From Paenibacillus albus (GTDB taxonomy: Bacteria; Bacillota; Bacilli; Paenibacillales; Paenibacillaceae), in assembly GCF_003952225.1 (NCBI RefSeq), contig NZ_CP034437.1, positions 2,370,501 to 2,434,500 of the forward strand: a stretch of DNA of 64,000 nt, given 5' to 3'. A program made the translations under genes and the position numbers. Under the pieces are notes generated by a model that saw nothing but the letters and a program-made list of their open reading frames with translations, made no database searches and was not told where the DNA came from. Positions within the stretch are counted from its first letter, which is position 1. Every line of letters starts with the position of its first letter. This document shows positions 25,679 to 34,066 of this stretch, in pieces.

Positions 25679-25694
25679 CTTATACATAAACAAG

Positions 25695-25725
25695 AAAAAA
25701 GCTGCCTCATGCGGGGCAGCTTTTT
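25695..25725. terminator. Bidirectional terminator
   Basis: AAAAAAGCTGCC (25695-25706) pairs with GGCAGCTTTTT (25715-25725) around 8 bases. It has T-runs on both strands and lies between two converging genes. Confidence 0.93.
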
Positions 25726-25743
25726 CTATCGTTCAGCGCTTCA

Positions 25744-25959
25744 TTAGCGGGAGGATCTACCACCTGCAAGTTGTTGTTCTGCGATTTGAACGAGTTTGCG
25801 AGTAATTGCTCCTCCGATCGAACCTGCGTCACGAGTCATCATGTCACCATAATAGCCGTCTGCAGGGAACGAGATTCCAAGCTCTCTTGCAACTTCATAC
25901 TTCATTTGATCGAGAGCTGCGCTTGCTCCAGGTACGACTAATTGATTGCTGCTAGCCAT
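25744..25959 (-). CDS. Alpha/beta-type small acid-soluble spore protein
   Basis: 71 residues. Opens MASSNQLVVPGASAAL and has both conserved SASP stretches: KYEVARELGI (the GPR germination-protease cleavage region) and GDMMTRDAGSIGGAITRKLV. Coats and protects DNA in the spore core and is degraded on germination. ATG 25959 is set by AGGAGGTGATT; the frame extends three codons upstream without a better site. A paralogue is at 34067-34297. Confidence 0.96.
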   Translation of the reverse strand: MASSNQLVVPGASAALDQMKYEVARELGISFPADGYYGDMMTRDAGSIGGAITRKLVQIAEQQLAGGRSSR

Positions 25960-26111
25960 TGTAATCACCTCCTGGTCATATGCTACGGAAGAAACTACGA
26001 CTTGCCGTTCTCGTGTATCTCACCGCCGTCTCTTCTTGAGCTTAGTATGGTTGCTATGGCGGTTTCTATACGAAAACGGATTCAACTAGCGCAGTGTAAA
26101 TTTTTCCATTT

Positions 26112-26444
26112 TTATAGGAGGAAGCCAAGCGCGAGCGGAAGTATGAATAGACCGTAAATACCGAGGTTCGCGAGCAGAGATGCAGATGGCTCATGATTGC
26201 AATCGCAGGGAGCAGCCGTGACGCCTTGCCATTCCTGCAAAGCCGAATGGAGCTGATAGATAGCCGTGGCAAACAGCCCAATCGCGGATAGCTTCACATA
26301 GACGGATAAGTTAGGCTCGACATATTGCACCAGCGTGTGTGTTTGAACGAGAAAAATAATATAAAGTCCGAAGCCGGTCAATATACTGCTCCGAATGAGA
26401 TGGTGGGCAATGGCTCTGCGCTGTGCGGTAGAAAGAAATCGCAT
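26112..26444 (-). CDS. YcgQ-like (TIGR03943/DUF1980) membrane protein, apparently truncated
   Basis: 110 residues. N-terminal part of the family with two or three membrane helices (LTGFGLYIIFLVQT, LSAIGLFATAIYQL, IYGLFILPLALGFLL). It stops immediately after GFLL, where full-length relatives (about 280 residues) continue into a soluble domain. The sequence after the stop has further stops in all nearby frames, so this looks like a C-terminal loss. AAGGAG precedes GTG 26447 and ATG 26444. It follows the YcgR-like permease by 20 bases, as in Bacillus ycgR-ycgQ. Confidence 0.65.
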   Translation of the reverse strand: MRFLSTAQRRAIAHHLIRSSILTGFGLYIIFLVQTHTLVQYVEPNLSVYVKLSAIGLFATAIYQLHSALQEWQGVTAAPCDCNHEPSASLLANLGIYGLFILPLALGFLL

Positions 26445-26464
26445 CACTCGTATACTCCTTTATT

Positions 26465-27385
26465 TTAGAAATGAAACAGGACCTTCTCCGTTAGGATGGA
26501 AAGCGCCCAGACACTGACAACCAGGAAAAGCACGATGCCGATTACGACTTTGCTGCGGAACGTGGAGAAGAGCATGAGCAGGCTCTTTACATCAACCATC
26601 GGGCCGAAGACGAGAAACGCGAGCAATGCGCCTGGTCCGAAGATGCCATGAAACGATGAAGCGACAAAAGCATCCGACGTCGAGCAGAGAGACAGCGCGA
26701 AGGCGGCTCCCATCATGAACAGATTGGCAATGCCCGGTTGACCGCCAATTGACAAGAGAACGTCCTGATTCACAACCGATTGGACAAGCGCTGTAATGAA
26801 GGCACCGATAATTAAATATTTGCCGATGTCGAAGAACTCGTCCGATGCATGGTTGAATGTCGCTTGGATTCGTCCGCGAATGCCGTCATTCATGCTGCCG
26901 TGATTGTAATTATGACCGTAATCCGATTCGCTCGAGCGTCCGGATAACGAATGGATGCCAAGCTTCAGCGGGCTTCGCTTCATGAATCGGTACATGAGGA
27001 GCCCGAGCAGGAAGCAGACCACCAGTGCAAGTCCCATGCGCGAGTAAGCGATAAGCGGTTCGGACTGGAAAGCGCTGTACGTGGATGTGAATACGACGGG
27101 ATTAATAATTGGGCCGGCAAAAATAAACACCATCCCGATATATGGCGGCATCCCTTTGCGAATGAGTCTGCGCACGACGGGAATCATTCCGCACTCGCAC
27201 AGCGGCAGCAGCAAGCCGAGCAAGCTGCCGAACAGGACACCGGCGATCGGGTTGCGAGGTGTAATCCGATCGATCATCGAGTCCGAGACGAATACTTGCA
27301 GGAGCGCCGAGATGAGTACGCCAAGCAGAATGAACGGGAATGCTTCAACGATTATGCTTATAAAAATATGCTGAAAGTCATGCAT
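26465..27385 (-). CDS. YcgR/YraQ-type permease (UPF0718/DUF318)
   Basis: 306 residues and about eight membrane helices, with the family signature LLPLCECGMIPVVRRL near the N-terminus and ALSLCSTSDAFVASSF in the second half, which resembles it and marks an internal duplication. A His-rich cytoplasmic loop (GHNYNHGS) separates the halves. The family is thought to export small solutes or metal ions; the substrate is unproven. ATG 27385 is chosen as start; a TTG 11 codons earlier is possible. Confidence 0.85.
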   Translation of the reverse strand: MHDFQHIFISIIVEAFPFILLGVLISALLQVFVSDSMIDRITPRNPIAGVLFGSLLGLLLPLCECGMIPVVRRLIRKGMPPYIGMVFIFAGPIINPVVFTSTYSAFQSEPLIAYSRMGLALVVCFLLGLLMYRFMKRSPLKLGIHSLSGRSSESDYGHNYNHGSMNDGIRGRIQATFNHASDEFFDIGKYLIIGAFITALVQSVVNQDVLLSIGGQPGIANLFMMGAAFALSLCSTSDAFVASSFHGIFGPGALLAFLVFGPMVDVKSLLMLFSTFRSKVVIGIVLFLVVSVWALSILTEKVLFHF

Positions 27386-27585
27386 GACTGCTCTTGATCT
27401 CCTCTCAATAGAAAACAAGCGCTAGGGCGGTGGATGCTGTTCATGGTCAAGCTGTTGGCGCTATGTATTAAGTTATGCACGCATGAGACAAGGCAGGACA
27501 GCCTGTTTATTAAATTTATGAAGCCACGTAAAAACCATTGCCAACTTTAGGGTAAAGGAGTAGAATTCGCATTATGTGATATTTA

Positions 27586-27605
27586 TGATAATGATTCTCA
27601 TTCTT
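27586..27605 (+). promoter_or_regulatory. Fur box
   Basis: GATAATGATTCTCATTCTT matches the 19 bp Fur consensus GATAATGATAATCATTATC at 15 positions. It lies 24 bases before the start of the lipoprotein gene at 27629, within the expected promoter. Repression by Fe-Fur is inferred. Zur boxes resemble Fur boxes, so zinc control is an alternative. Confidence 0.7.
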
Positions 27606-27628
27606 ATTATAGTTAGGGGATTATGGTT

Positions 27629-29653
27629 ATGAAGTGGAAGTTCGGGAAAAGAACAGGAAACGCCGCTGCCTTGTCAGCCGTTCTTGCATGTTCGGTTGCC
27701 GTGACTGGCTGCGGTTCTGAAGCACAAGTGAAAGTAACGGATTATAACTTCGACACTGCTGGGAATATGTTTGCCTATGCGGAATTTGAGCTTTCGGGCG
27801 AGCCCCTGGCGGAATCGCTTGGCGCTGATCTGGACGTTCTGGATGCAGGCAAGCCGGATTCGCCGACGGCATTCGATTACATAGCTGGCATCGAGTCTTA
27901 CGAGTATTCCGAAGAAGCGATGTACGAAGTGGTGGAGAAGTCCGGTCTAGGGCTTCATCTCGTGAACGGCCCTGCTGTTGCGGAAGAAGCACAGAAGGAT
28001 GGCGTGCAGAATAACGAGCTGCTTGCGTCCCGTTTTGTGAAGATGGCAGACAGTGTAGGCCAACCTGCGGATCAGATCCAGCAAAACATGTATCCGACGT
28101 TTATTGAATATTCCGCTGGCGATCCGCATTACACGCAGAAGCTTGCGACAGATAAATATGCCGACGGTGAGGATGGAGCGTACATTCCGAAGATTCAAGT
28201 GGATTACAGCACGCTTCGCTGGAGCCGAGACAAGATGAAGAAGCAGCTCATTCCGGCAGCATATGGCGGCACGATGCTCAAGCAATCGCTGTGGGCAGGC
28301 GACTTCCTTGGCAACCTCCATGATGCGAAGTCTGATGAAGAGGTAGATGCTTCTACTGCAGCAGAAGGTCCCGAGAGCGACCAAGGTTTGAAGCTCGGCG
28401 TTAGCTCGGTTGACGGCATGCAGGGGATGATTTTGACAGAGGAAGTTTGGAATAAGCTCTTATTCGTACGTGATCATCTGTTCTACAATTCTTCGTCGAA
28501 GTCGCTTGGCACACTGGCAGCAGGGTCGTATTTGCCGCATGCCGTCGATGTGGAGGAGAATGGAGATAAGGACTTCCCGAATGTGAAAAGCATGAGCGTT
28601 TCTGATGGACGCAGCTTACTTCAGGATCAGTGGTTAATGCTGTGGCCTGCGTCGGAATTCTTCGGCATGACGGATCAAAGGACGGCAAATCCGAATCGGA
28701 ATCCTGCTTTCGCACGGGTATTCGACGGTGATCCGTTCCCTGCGGCACCAGCGGTGAATACAGACGCCGATTCTTCGAACGATGTTGCGTCCAGCGATCC
28801 TTACACGGTCACTCACGATGTTCTGCTAGGCGTCTTTGATAACATCAAGACGCGTCACTGGAATGACAAAGCAGGCGCATTCGTGACCGAGTCGGACGGG
28901 GAGAAGCAAGGCACGACAGTCGATACGTTCCAAGCGGGCTATACGATTGAGGCGCTGCGGATGTTCGAGCGGGCGATCGACGGCTTGCCGGTCGGTTATG
29001 CCAATGGCGATGCGGCGGAAGGCATGGGAACGAAGGAAGGCGCAGAGGCAAAAGCGATGCTTGTGAAGCAAGCCGATTTCATTCTGCAGACGTTGATCAA
29101 TAAAGACGGTTTGGCGGTCGACAGCTACGATACTGCGAAGGATGAGGCAAGCTCGAAGACGACGCTGCAGGCGCAGATTGGCGCCATTCGCGGTTTAACT
29201 TCCGCGTTCCTTGCGACAGAAGATGAGAAATACCGTGATGCAGCGCGTAAGCTGTATGCGGCAATGGATGATAAGCTGTGGGATGAAGGCCTTAAAGCCT
29301 ACAAAACAAGCGGTAAAGATGCAAAATACGACGCATTTACGGTTGGCGGCGTCTCAGCTGTGCTTCGTCTTGCTTTGTCTAACCTGAAGAATACGAGCGA
29401 AGATAAAGACTCGCCTAAGGCGCTAGATCAAAGCGCGATTCAGGAGCGTTATGTGACATTCTTCCGCCAAGTGGTGGACGGTCCTACGCTTGAAGAAGGC
29501 ATGCAGGCGAGCGAATTCTGGGATACCGGAGACGTGTATAAAGAAGGCGACGATTCTGGCAACACAGACGGCGACAACGTACCACAGCTCCAGAAGGGAA
29601 ATGGTAAGTATGGCATTGCTCCGGTCCTTCTTCCAGTATCGGTGTCCAAATAA
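27629..29653 (+). CDS. Fur-associated lipoprotein with alpha/alpha-toroid-like C-terminal region
   Basis: 674 residues. Lipoprotein signal with lipobox VTGC (Cys ~28). The mature protein has no further Cys. The C-terminal half (~430-600) is helical, with segments such as FQAGYTIEALRMFERAI, AQIGAIRGLTSAFLATEDEKY and LYAAMDDKLWDE, which resemble a six-hairpin toroid. I cannot name the family. ATG 27629 is preferred to 27623 because AGGGGA is then 8 bases away. The end overlaps the start of the di-haem peroxidase gene, so the two are translated together; both should be membrane-tethered outside the cell. The Fur box upstream ties them to iron supply. Confidence 0.8.
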   Translation: MKWKFGKRTGNAAALSAVLACSVAVTGCGSEAQVKVTDYNFDTAGNMFAYAEFELSGEPLAESLGADLDVLDAGKPDSPTAFDYIAGIESYEYSEEAMYEVVEKSGLGLHLVNGPAVAEEAQKDGVQNNELLASRFVKMADSVGQPADQIQQNMYPTFIEYSAGDPHYTQKLATDKYADGEDGAYIPKIQVDYSTLRWSRDKMKKQLIPAAYGGTMLKQSLWAGDFLGNLHDAKSDEEVDASTAAEGPESDQGLKLGVSSVDGMQGMILTEEVWNKLLFVRDHLFYNSSSKSLGTLAAGSYLPHAVDVEENGDKDFPNVKSMSVSDGRSLLQDQWLMLWPASEFFGMTDQRTANPNRNPAFARVFDGDPFPAAPAVNTDADSSNDVASSDPYTVTHDVLLGVFDNIKTRHWNDKAGAFVTESDGEKQGTTVDTFQAGYTIEALRMFERAIDGLPVGYANGDAAEGMGTKEGAEAKAMLVKQADFILQTLINKDGLAVDSYDTAKDEASSKTTLQAQIGAIRGLTSAFLATEDEKYRDAARKLYAAMDDKLWDEGLKAYKTSGKDAKYDAFTVGGVSAVLRLALSNLKNTSEDKDSPKALDQSAIQERYVTFFRQVVDGPTLEEGMQASEFWDTGDVYKEGDDSGNTDGDNVPQLQKGNGKYGIAPVLLPVSVSK

Positions 29654-31625
29654 AGGTTCGCGTGGCTTCAAGCTGGCGGCGAGTGCAATTGCACTCGCCG
29701 CTTTGGCTGCTTTTACCTCAGGCTGCGGATGGTTTGGTGATCGCCAGGAGGCGGCGCCTGCACCTGTTTCCGGCAGCAGCATTGTGGCTTCGCCGGACGG
29801 GAAACGGTTATACGTAGCAAACGGGGATACGAATACCGTGTCCATCGTTGATGTGGCTGACCGCAAAGTGGTGAAGGAGATTGCAGTGGGTAAGGAGCCG
29901 CGGGAGCTGGCAATCTCGCCGGACGGGAAGACGCTATATGTGACTTGCCGTTATGCGGGCAGTGTAGAGTGGGTAGACGTTGATGCTGGTCGGGTCATTG
30001 GCACGGCGAAGCCGGGTATTGAACCATACGGCATTGTAGAGAGCCCAGATGGGAAGCGGCTGTATGTGAGCAGCTATCGCTCGGGGACTGTGTCCGTTAT
30101 TGATGCTGTTGACCGCAAAGTGCTGCAGCAGGTGAAGGCAGGCGATAATCCGCGTGCATTGGCGTTGACAGCTGACGGAGGGACTTTGTATGTGTCCGAT
30201 TATTTGAAGGGTCGGACGATGAGATTTCGCACGGCTACGATGGAGAAGCTTGGCGAGAGTCGACTTGCGGCGTCACCGGATATGAAGGATAGGAAGAAAA
30301 GCCAAGGCATTGCAAATACAGTGGAGCAGCTGCGGCTGACGCCTGACGGAAAGTCTTTCTGGGAGGCGCATCTGCTGACGAATACGGATACGCCGATTCA
30401 GTTCGAGGAAGTGATTTTTCCGGCGTTGTCGGTCTTGGATGCAGAGAGCGGTGCGGAGGATACGAAGGCGCGCAAGGAGCTGTTTAAGGCGATTGATGCG
30501 AAAGACAAATTTGGCAAGTCGACTATCGTCTCGAATCCGACGGATATCGTGTTCTCGCCAGACGGCAAGAAGGCGTACGCGCTAATGGGCGGCAGCGAAG
30601 ACCTGCTCGTATTCGATCTGAACCGAGGAGGCAGGGCGAGCCAGATGATTCACCATCTGCCGGGAGATTTTCCGATTGGGATGGTTATGTCCCCGGATGG
30701 GCGAGAGTTGTATATCCACAATGCGAATTCGCATGATCTGACTTATGTATCGTTACCGGCGTCTGATGAAGAAGGCGGACGGGCGCAGGTCGATGGGAAG
30801 CCGCTGCGGTTGATCGCGGCGGACCGGCTCAATGCGCAGCAGCGACTTGGCAAGACGCTGTTCTACAGCGCGAACAGCGATGATAATCCGCTCACGGGCA
30901 ACAACTGGATGAGCTGCGCCTCCTGCCACTCCGACGGCGAGGTGGACCAGCTCACGTTGACGACGGGAAAAGGGCCGCGGAACGTGCCGAGCAATGTGCT
31001 TGCTTTTGAGACGGGGCTGTTCATGTGGGATGGCAGCCGGGACGATTTTACGGACTACATCCATACCGTACAGGGTGAGATGGGCGGCTTGTCAGAAGTT
31101 GATCCCGCGAAGCCGATGCCTGCGGATAAGCAGAAGCTGTTCGATGCGCTGGAGGCCTATATGCGGATGCCGGATGCTTTTCCCGTGCCGCAGAGCCCGT
31201 ATCGGACGGCGGACGGCAAGCTGACCGCCGCAGCGGAGCGCGGCAAGGCGTTGTTCGAGGGCAAGGCACAGTGCATCACGTGCCATGCGACGGATGCCTT
31301 GACGGACAGCGTCAAGGCGGTGGGCAGCGATGGCAAGCAGACAACGGCGAACACTGACTATTTGCACGACGTCGGTACGGTGAACAAGACGGACACCGAC
31401 TACGCGGGCGATGCGCGCGGGAAGTTTGAGAACAAGCGGCAGCGTGGACTCTACGACACGCCGACGCTGCGCGGCATCTACGCGACCGCGCCGTACCTCC
31501 ATGATGGCAGCGCAGCTACGCTCGAGGACGTCATCAAACGCGCAGGCGACCAACACGGTCATACGTCCGAGCTGTCGGACAAGGAAGTGCAGGATTTGGT
31601 CTCATATTTGAAGCAAATTGAGTAA
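29610..31625 (+). CDS. Lipoprotein fusing a YVTN beta-propeller to a MauG-like di-haem cytochrome c peroxidase
   Basis: 671 residues. Lipobox TSGC (Cys ~39), then beta-propeller repeats of the YVTN type (SPDGKRLYVANGDTNTVSIV, SPDGKTLYVTCRYAGS, SPDGKRLYVSSYRSGTVSVI) to ~400. The di-haem domain follows: CASCH (C436/C439/H440), CITCH (C555/C558/H559) and the family motif APYLHDGSA. It should reduce peroxide or oxidise a protein partner outside the membrane. Start is ATG 29601 or 29610, both inside the preceding gene. Haem attachment needs a cytochrome c maturation system, which is not in this window. Confidence 0.88.
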   Translation: MALLRSFFQYRCPNKGSRGFKLAASAIALAALAAFTSGCGWFGDRQEAAPAPVSGSSIVASPDGKRLYVANGDTNTVSIVDVADRKVVKEIAVGKEPRELAISPDGKTLYVTCRYAGSVEWVDVDAGRVIGTAKPGIEPYGIVESPDGKRLYVSSYRSGTVSVIDAVDRKVLQQVKAGDNPRALALTADGGTLYVSDYLKGRTMRFRTATMEKLGESRLAASPDMKDRKKSQGIANTVEQLRLTPDGKSFWEAHLLTNTDTPIQFEEVIFPALSVLDAESGAEDTKARKELFKAIDAKDKFGKSTIVSNPTDIVFSPDGKKAYALMGGSEDLLVFDLNRGGRASQMIHHLPGDFPIGMVMSPDGRELYIHNANSHDLTYVSLPASDEEGGRAQVDGKPLRLIAADRLNAQQRLGKTLFYSANSDDNPLTGNNWMSCASCHSDGEVDQLTLTTGKGPRNVPSNVLAFETGLFMWDGSRDDFTDYIHTVQGEMGGLSEVDPAKPMPADKQKLFDALEAYMRMPDAFPVPQSPYRTADGKLTAAAERGKALFEGKAQCITCHATDALTDSVKAVGSDGKQTTANTDYLHDVGTVNKTDTDYAGDARGKFENKRQRGLYDTPTLRGIYATAPYLHDGSAATLEDVIKRAGDQHGHTSELSDKEVQDLVSYLKQIE

Positions 31626-31631
31626 GCGCAG

Positions 31632-31668
31632 CTGCCGGGAGTCGAAGTGGACTCCCGGCAGTTTTTTT
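31632..31668 (+). terminator. Rho-independent terminator after the peroxidase gene
   Basis: CTGCCGGGAGTC (31632-31643) pairs perfectly with GACTCCCGGCAG (31650-31661) around a 6-base loop, followed by seven T. Confidence 0.96.
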
Positions 31669-31750
31669 AGTTTGGAGCGGGGAGCGAGAGTGAAAGCAAA
31701 GGGGAAGGGCTGACCTTGTTGGGCGAGTATTTGGTATGGTGGACTAAGAA

Positions 31751-31874
31751 GTTCCCCCAGGGATCTACATGGGCTCAATTCCTACAAAAAAAAGGCAAAA
31801 GAGAATCCCTCAGGGATCTACATGGGCACAATTCCTGCAAAAAAGGCAAAAGAGAATCCCTCAGGGATCTACAT
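31751..31874. repeat. Tandem array iii, 51 bp period, three units
   Basis: GAATCCCTCAGGGATCTACAT units begin at 31803 and 31854 (51 bp), with a diverged first unit 52 bp earlier (31751, one extra A in an A-run). The core ATCCCTCAGGGAT is the same palindrome as in array i. CTACAT and AAAGAG lie at the same offset from each other (26 bp) as in array ii. Non-coding as far as seen. Confidence 0.85.
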
Positions 31875-31901
31875 TATGCTGGAAGTGGTGGGAGTTGAGG
31901 A

Positions 31902-32026
31902 GAAGAAGCTGGTCTGGTGGACTACATAGGAGTGAAAGTGGTGGGGTAGGGAAGAAGAAGCTGGTTTACTGGACTACATAGGCATGAAAGTGGTGGGGTA
32001 GGGAAGAAGAAGCTGGTTTGCTGGAC
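31902..32026. repeat. Tandem array iv, 52 bp period, three units
   Basis: GAAGAAGCTGG starts at 31902, 31954 and 32006, exactly 52 bp apart. Each of the first two units continues through CTACATAGG and GTGGTGGGGTAGG. The period is not a multiple of three. It directly follows array iii and shares the CTACAT element. Confidence 0.85.
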
Positions 32027-32364
32027 TTCCTCGATGCAGCAGTCGTCGTCAGTGAAGTAACTAAGGGTTCTAAGCTCGCAGTAAAGTGTGTCCCGGAGGG
32101 ACGAAAACGAGGATATGTTCGAAATCATGCTATAACACCGCCGTAACAGCCCTAGACAAACTTCCGGTGTCCAGAGGGTGGTAACCCTTGGGGTCCCCCT
32201 TCTAGGGGGATTTAGGGGTCTTAGAGCGATTAAGGGTCTTAGTGTATTAGGACGTCTTAGTGTGATCTTGGAGGTCTTAGCAATGTTTAAACAGGTTGTA
32301 TAAGTATTTAGGAGAACAAGTTTTGATTATTAAAGAGGAGGGTACCGTCATAGGGCACCAGCCC
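32027..32364. other. Intergenic segment with hairpins and GTCTTAG repeats
   Basis: No gene is supported. GTCCCGGAGGGAC (near 32090) and GTCCCCCTTCTAGGGGGAT (near 32193) are small perfect hairpins. GTCTTAG occurs at 32218, 32236, 32254 and 32274 (spacings 18, 18, 20). It lies just upstream of the trpS promoter. Confidence 0.55.
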
Positions 32365-32392
32365 TTGACAAATCCCCCGGAGGGAGTATAAT
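32365..32392 (+). promoter_or_regulatory. Sigma-A promoter of trpS
   Basis: Consensus TTGACA (32365-32370), 16 bases, consensus TATAAT (32387-32392). Transcription should begin near 32399 and include the T-box leader. Confidence 0.85.
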
Positions 32393-32398
32393 CGGTTG

Positions 32399-32671
32399 CA
32401 AATGCAATGACGGGAATAAGTAAGCTTGGATGGAATGCTTCAGAGAGCCGGTGGTTGGTGGGAACCGGCGCAGACATCCGATGCCGAATGGATCCCTGAG
32501 CCGCGATGAGGAAAGCTGTCTGTTCTTCGAGAAGACTGCCGTATATATCGCCGAGTCGCTCCGCGTTATGGAGCTTGAAGGTTTGCTTGGAATTGTGCGC
32601 ATCAGTCACATCCGGCAAACAAATTAGGGTGGCACCACGGTCCTCGTCCCTTGCGGCGGAGGGCTTTTTTT
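32399..32671 (+). ncRNA. T-box leader of trpS, specifier UGG (Trp)
   Basis: Stem I features: AGTA near 32418, CAGAGAGCCGG with GGGAACCGG, and a specifier region reading GAA-TGG-ATCCCTGAG, i.e. the Trp codon. The conserved T-box AGGGTGGCACCACGG spans 32628-32642. The terminator follows (GTCCCT with AGGGC and a T-run ending 32671). Uncharged tRNA-Trp is expected to stabilise the antiterminator and allow trpS transcription. Confidence 0.94.
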
Positions 32672-32705
32672 GTGTTCAAAAAAGTGTATTTGAGGAGGAA
32701 CTCAC

Positions 32706-33692
32706 ATGCCACGCGTACTATCCGGCATTCAACCTAGCGGTCAGCTGACACTAGGCAACTACATCGGCGCGATTCAAAATTTCGTCAAGCTGCAAGAAAC
32801 GCATGAGTGCTTCTTCATGGTCGTAGATCTGCACGCGATTACAGTTCCTCAGGAACCAGCAGCACTCCGAGAGCAAACAGAAGCGGTCGCAGCGCTGTTC
32901 ATCGCTGCAGGCATCGATCCGAACAAAGCAAGCGTGTTCGCACAATCCCACGTTGCCCCGCATGCGGAGCTCGGCTGGTTGTTTACGACGCTCGCTTACA
33001 TGGGTGAGCTCGAGCGGATGACGCAGTTTAAAGATAAATCGAGCGGCAAAGATTCGGTTGGCGCAGGCCTGTTCGTCTACCCGACGCTGATGGCTGCAGA
33101 CATCCTGCTCTATAATGCAGATCTCGTTCCGGTCGGAGACGATCAGAAGCAGCATCTGGAGCTGACACGCGACCTCGCGCAGCGCTTCAATCAGCGTTAT
33201 GGCGACATGTTCACGGTTCCACAGCCTTACATTCCGAAGGTTGGCGCGCGGATCATGTCTCTTGACGACGGCACCAAGAAGATGAGTAAGAGCAATCCGA
33301 ACCCGGCCAGCTACATCGCGCTGCTTGATCCGCCGGATGTCATTCGTAAGAAAATCAGCCGCGCAACAACCGACTCCGGCCGCGAAGTGAAGTTTAACCC
33401 AGCGGAGAAGCCGGAAGTAAGCAACTTGATGAGCATCTTCTCGCACTGCGCAGACTTGACGCTGGAAGAGATCGAAGCTCGCTACGAGGGCCAAGGCTAT
33501 GGCGCGTTCAAGAAGGATCTCGCGGAAGCGGTTGTATCGAAGCTCGAACCGCTTCAGAAGCGCTACGCGGAAATCCGCAGCAGCGGCGAAATTCACGATA
33601 TCTTAAAGCAAGGCGCGGAGAACGTATCTGTTATCGCGCACCAAACGCTTCGTGAAGCGAAAGAGAGAATGGGCTTCCTTCTCCCTCGCTAA
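32706..33692 (+). CDS. trpS: Tryptophan--tRNA ligase
   Basis: 328 residues, full-length class Ic aminoacyl-tRNA synthetase. The HIGH-type motif is in SGIQPSGQLTLGNYIGAI and the KMSKS motif in GTKKMSKSNPNP. It charges tRNA-Trp. ATG follows TGAGGAGGA. The preceding T-box with a UGG specifier confirms the identity. A perfect palindromic terminator follows the gene. Confidence 0.98.
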   Translation: MPRVLSGIQPSGQLTLGNYIGAIQNFVKLQETHECFFMVVDLHAITVPQEPAALREQTEAVAALFIAAGIDPNKASVFAQSHVAPHAELGWLFTTLAYMGELERMTQFKDKSSGKDSVGAGLFVYPTLMAADILLYNADLVPVGDDQKQHLELTRDLAQRFNQRYGDMFTVPQPYIPKVGARIMSLDDGTKKMSKSNPNPASYIALLDPPDVIRKKISRATTDSGREVKFNPAEKPEVSNLMSIFSHCADLTLEEIEARYEGQGYGAFKKDLAEAVVSKLEPLQKRYAEIRSSGEIHDILKQGAENVSVIAHQTLREAKERMGFLLPR

Positions 33693-33720
33693 CGCTTCTA
33701 CGCAACCACTTTGCCTTACT

Positions 33721-33768
33721 AAACAAAAAAGGAAGTATAGCCGCGCGGCTATACTTCCTTTTTTGTTT
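33721..33768. terminator. Perfect palindromic bidirectional terminator
   Basis: AAAAAAGGAAGTATAGCC is followed immediately by its perfect reverse complement, an 18+ bp stem with A/T runs on both ends. It serves trpS and the converging small membrane protein gene, whose stop codon lies within the stem. Confidence 0.95.
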
Positions 33769-33949
33769 CTCCATTTTCCCCATTGCGTCGTCTCATTCTG
33801 GCTTTCACAATGAAACCTGCACCAATGCAGCATATCGTAAGCAAGAAGAACAGCACGGTAAGCCAACCACTATAGCTAATGGAAATAGCTGTTGCGCACA
33901 TAAGAAGCACCGACAAAACCGCGAAAAACAAGGACATTAGCTTGGACAT
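33749..33949 (-). CDS. Small two-helix membrane protein, DUF5325-like
   Basis: 66 residues: helix 1 MSLFFAVLSVLLMCATAISI, helix 2 WLTVLFFLLTICCIGAGFIV, then a basic/acidic tail (RMRRRNGENGETKKEV). Size and layout match the DUF5325 proteins of bacilli, function unknown. ATG follows AAGGAGATG. The last codons (KKEV, TAG) run into the terminator stem shared with trpS. Confidence 0.78.
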   Translation of the reverse strand: MSKLMSLFFAVLSVLLMCATAISISYSGWLTVLFFLLTICCIGAGFIVKARMRRRNGENGETKKEV

Positions 33950-34066
33950 ATTGAAGCATCTCCTTAACCTGATAAATTCTTATTGAATGTTAGCATATTC
34001 TTCTCGCAAACGAATCATAATAAGTTTGCAACACACCATCGTAAGAGATGAAAGGAGAAATACCAC

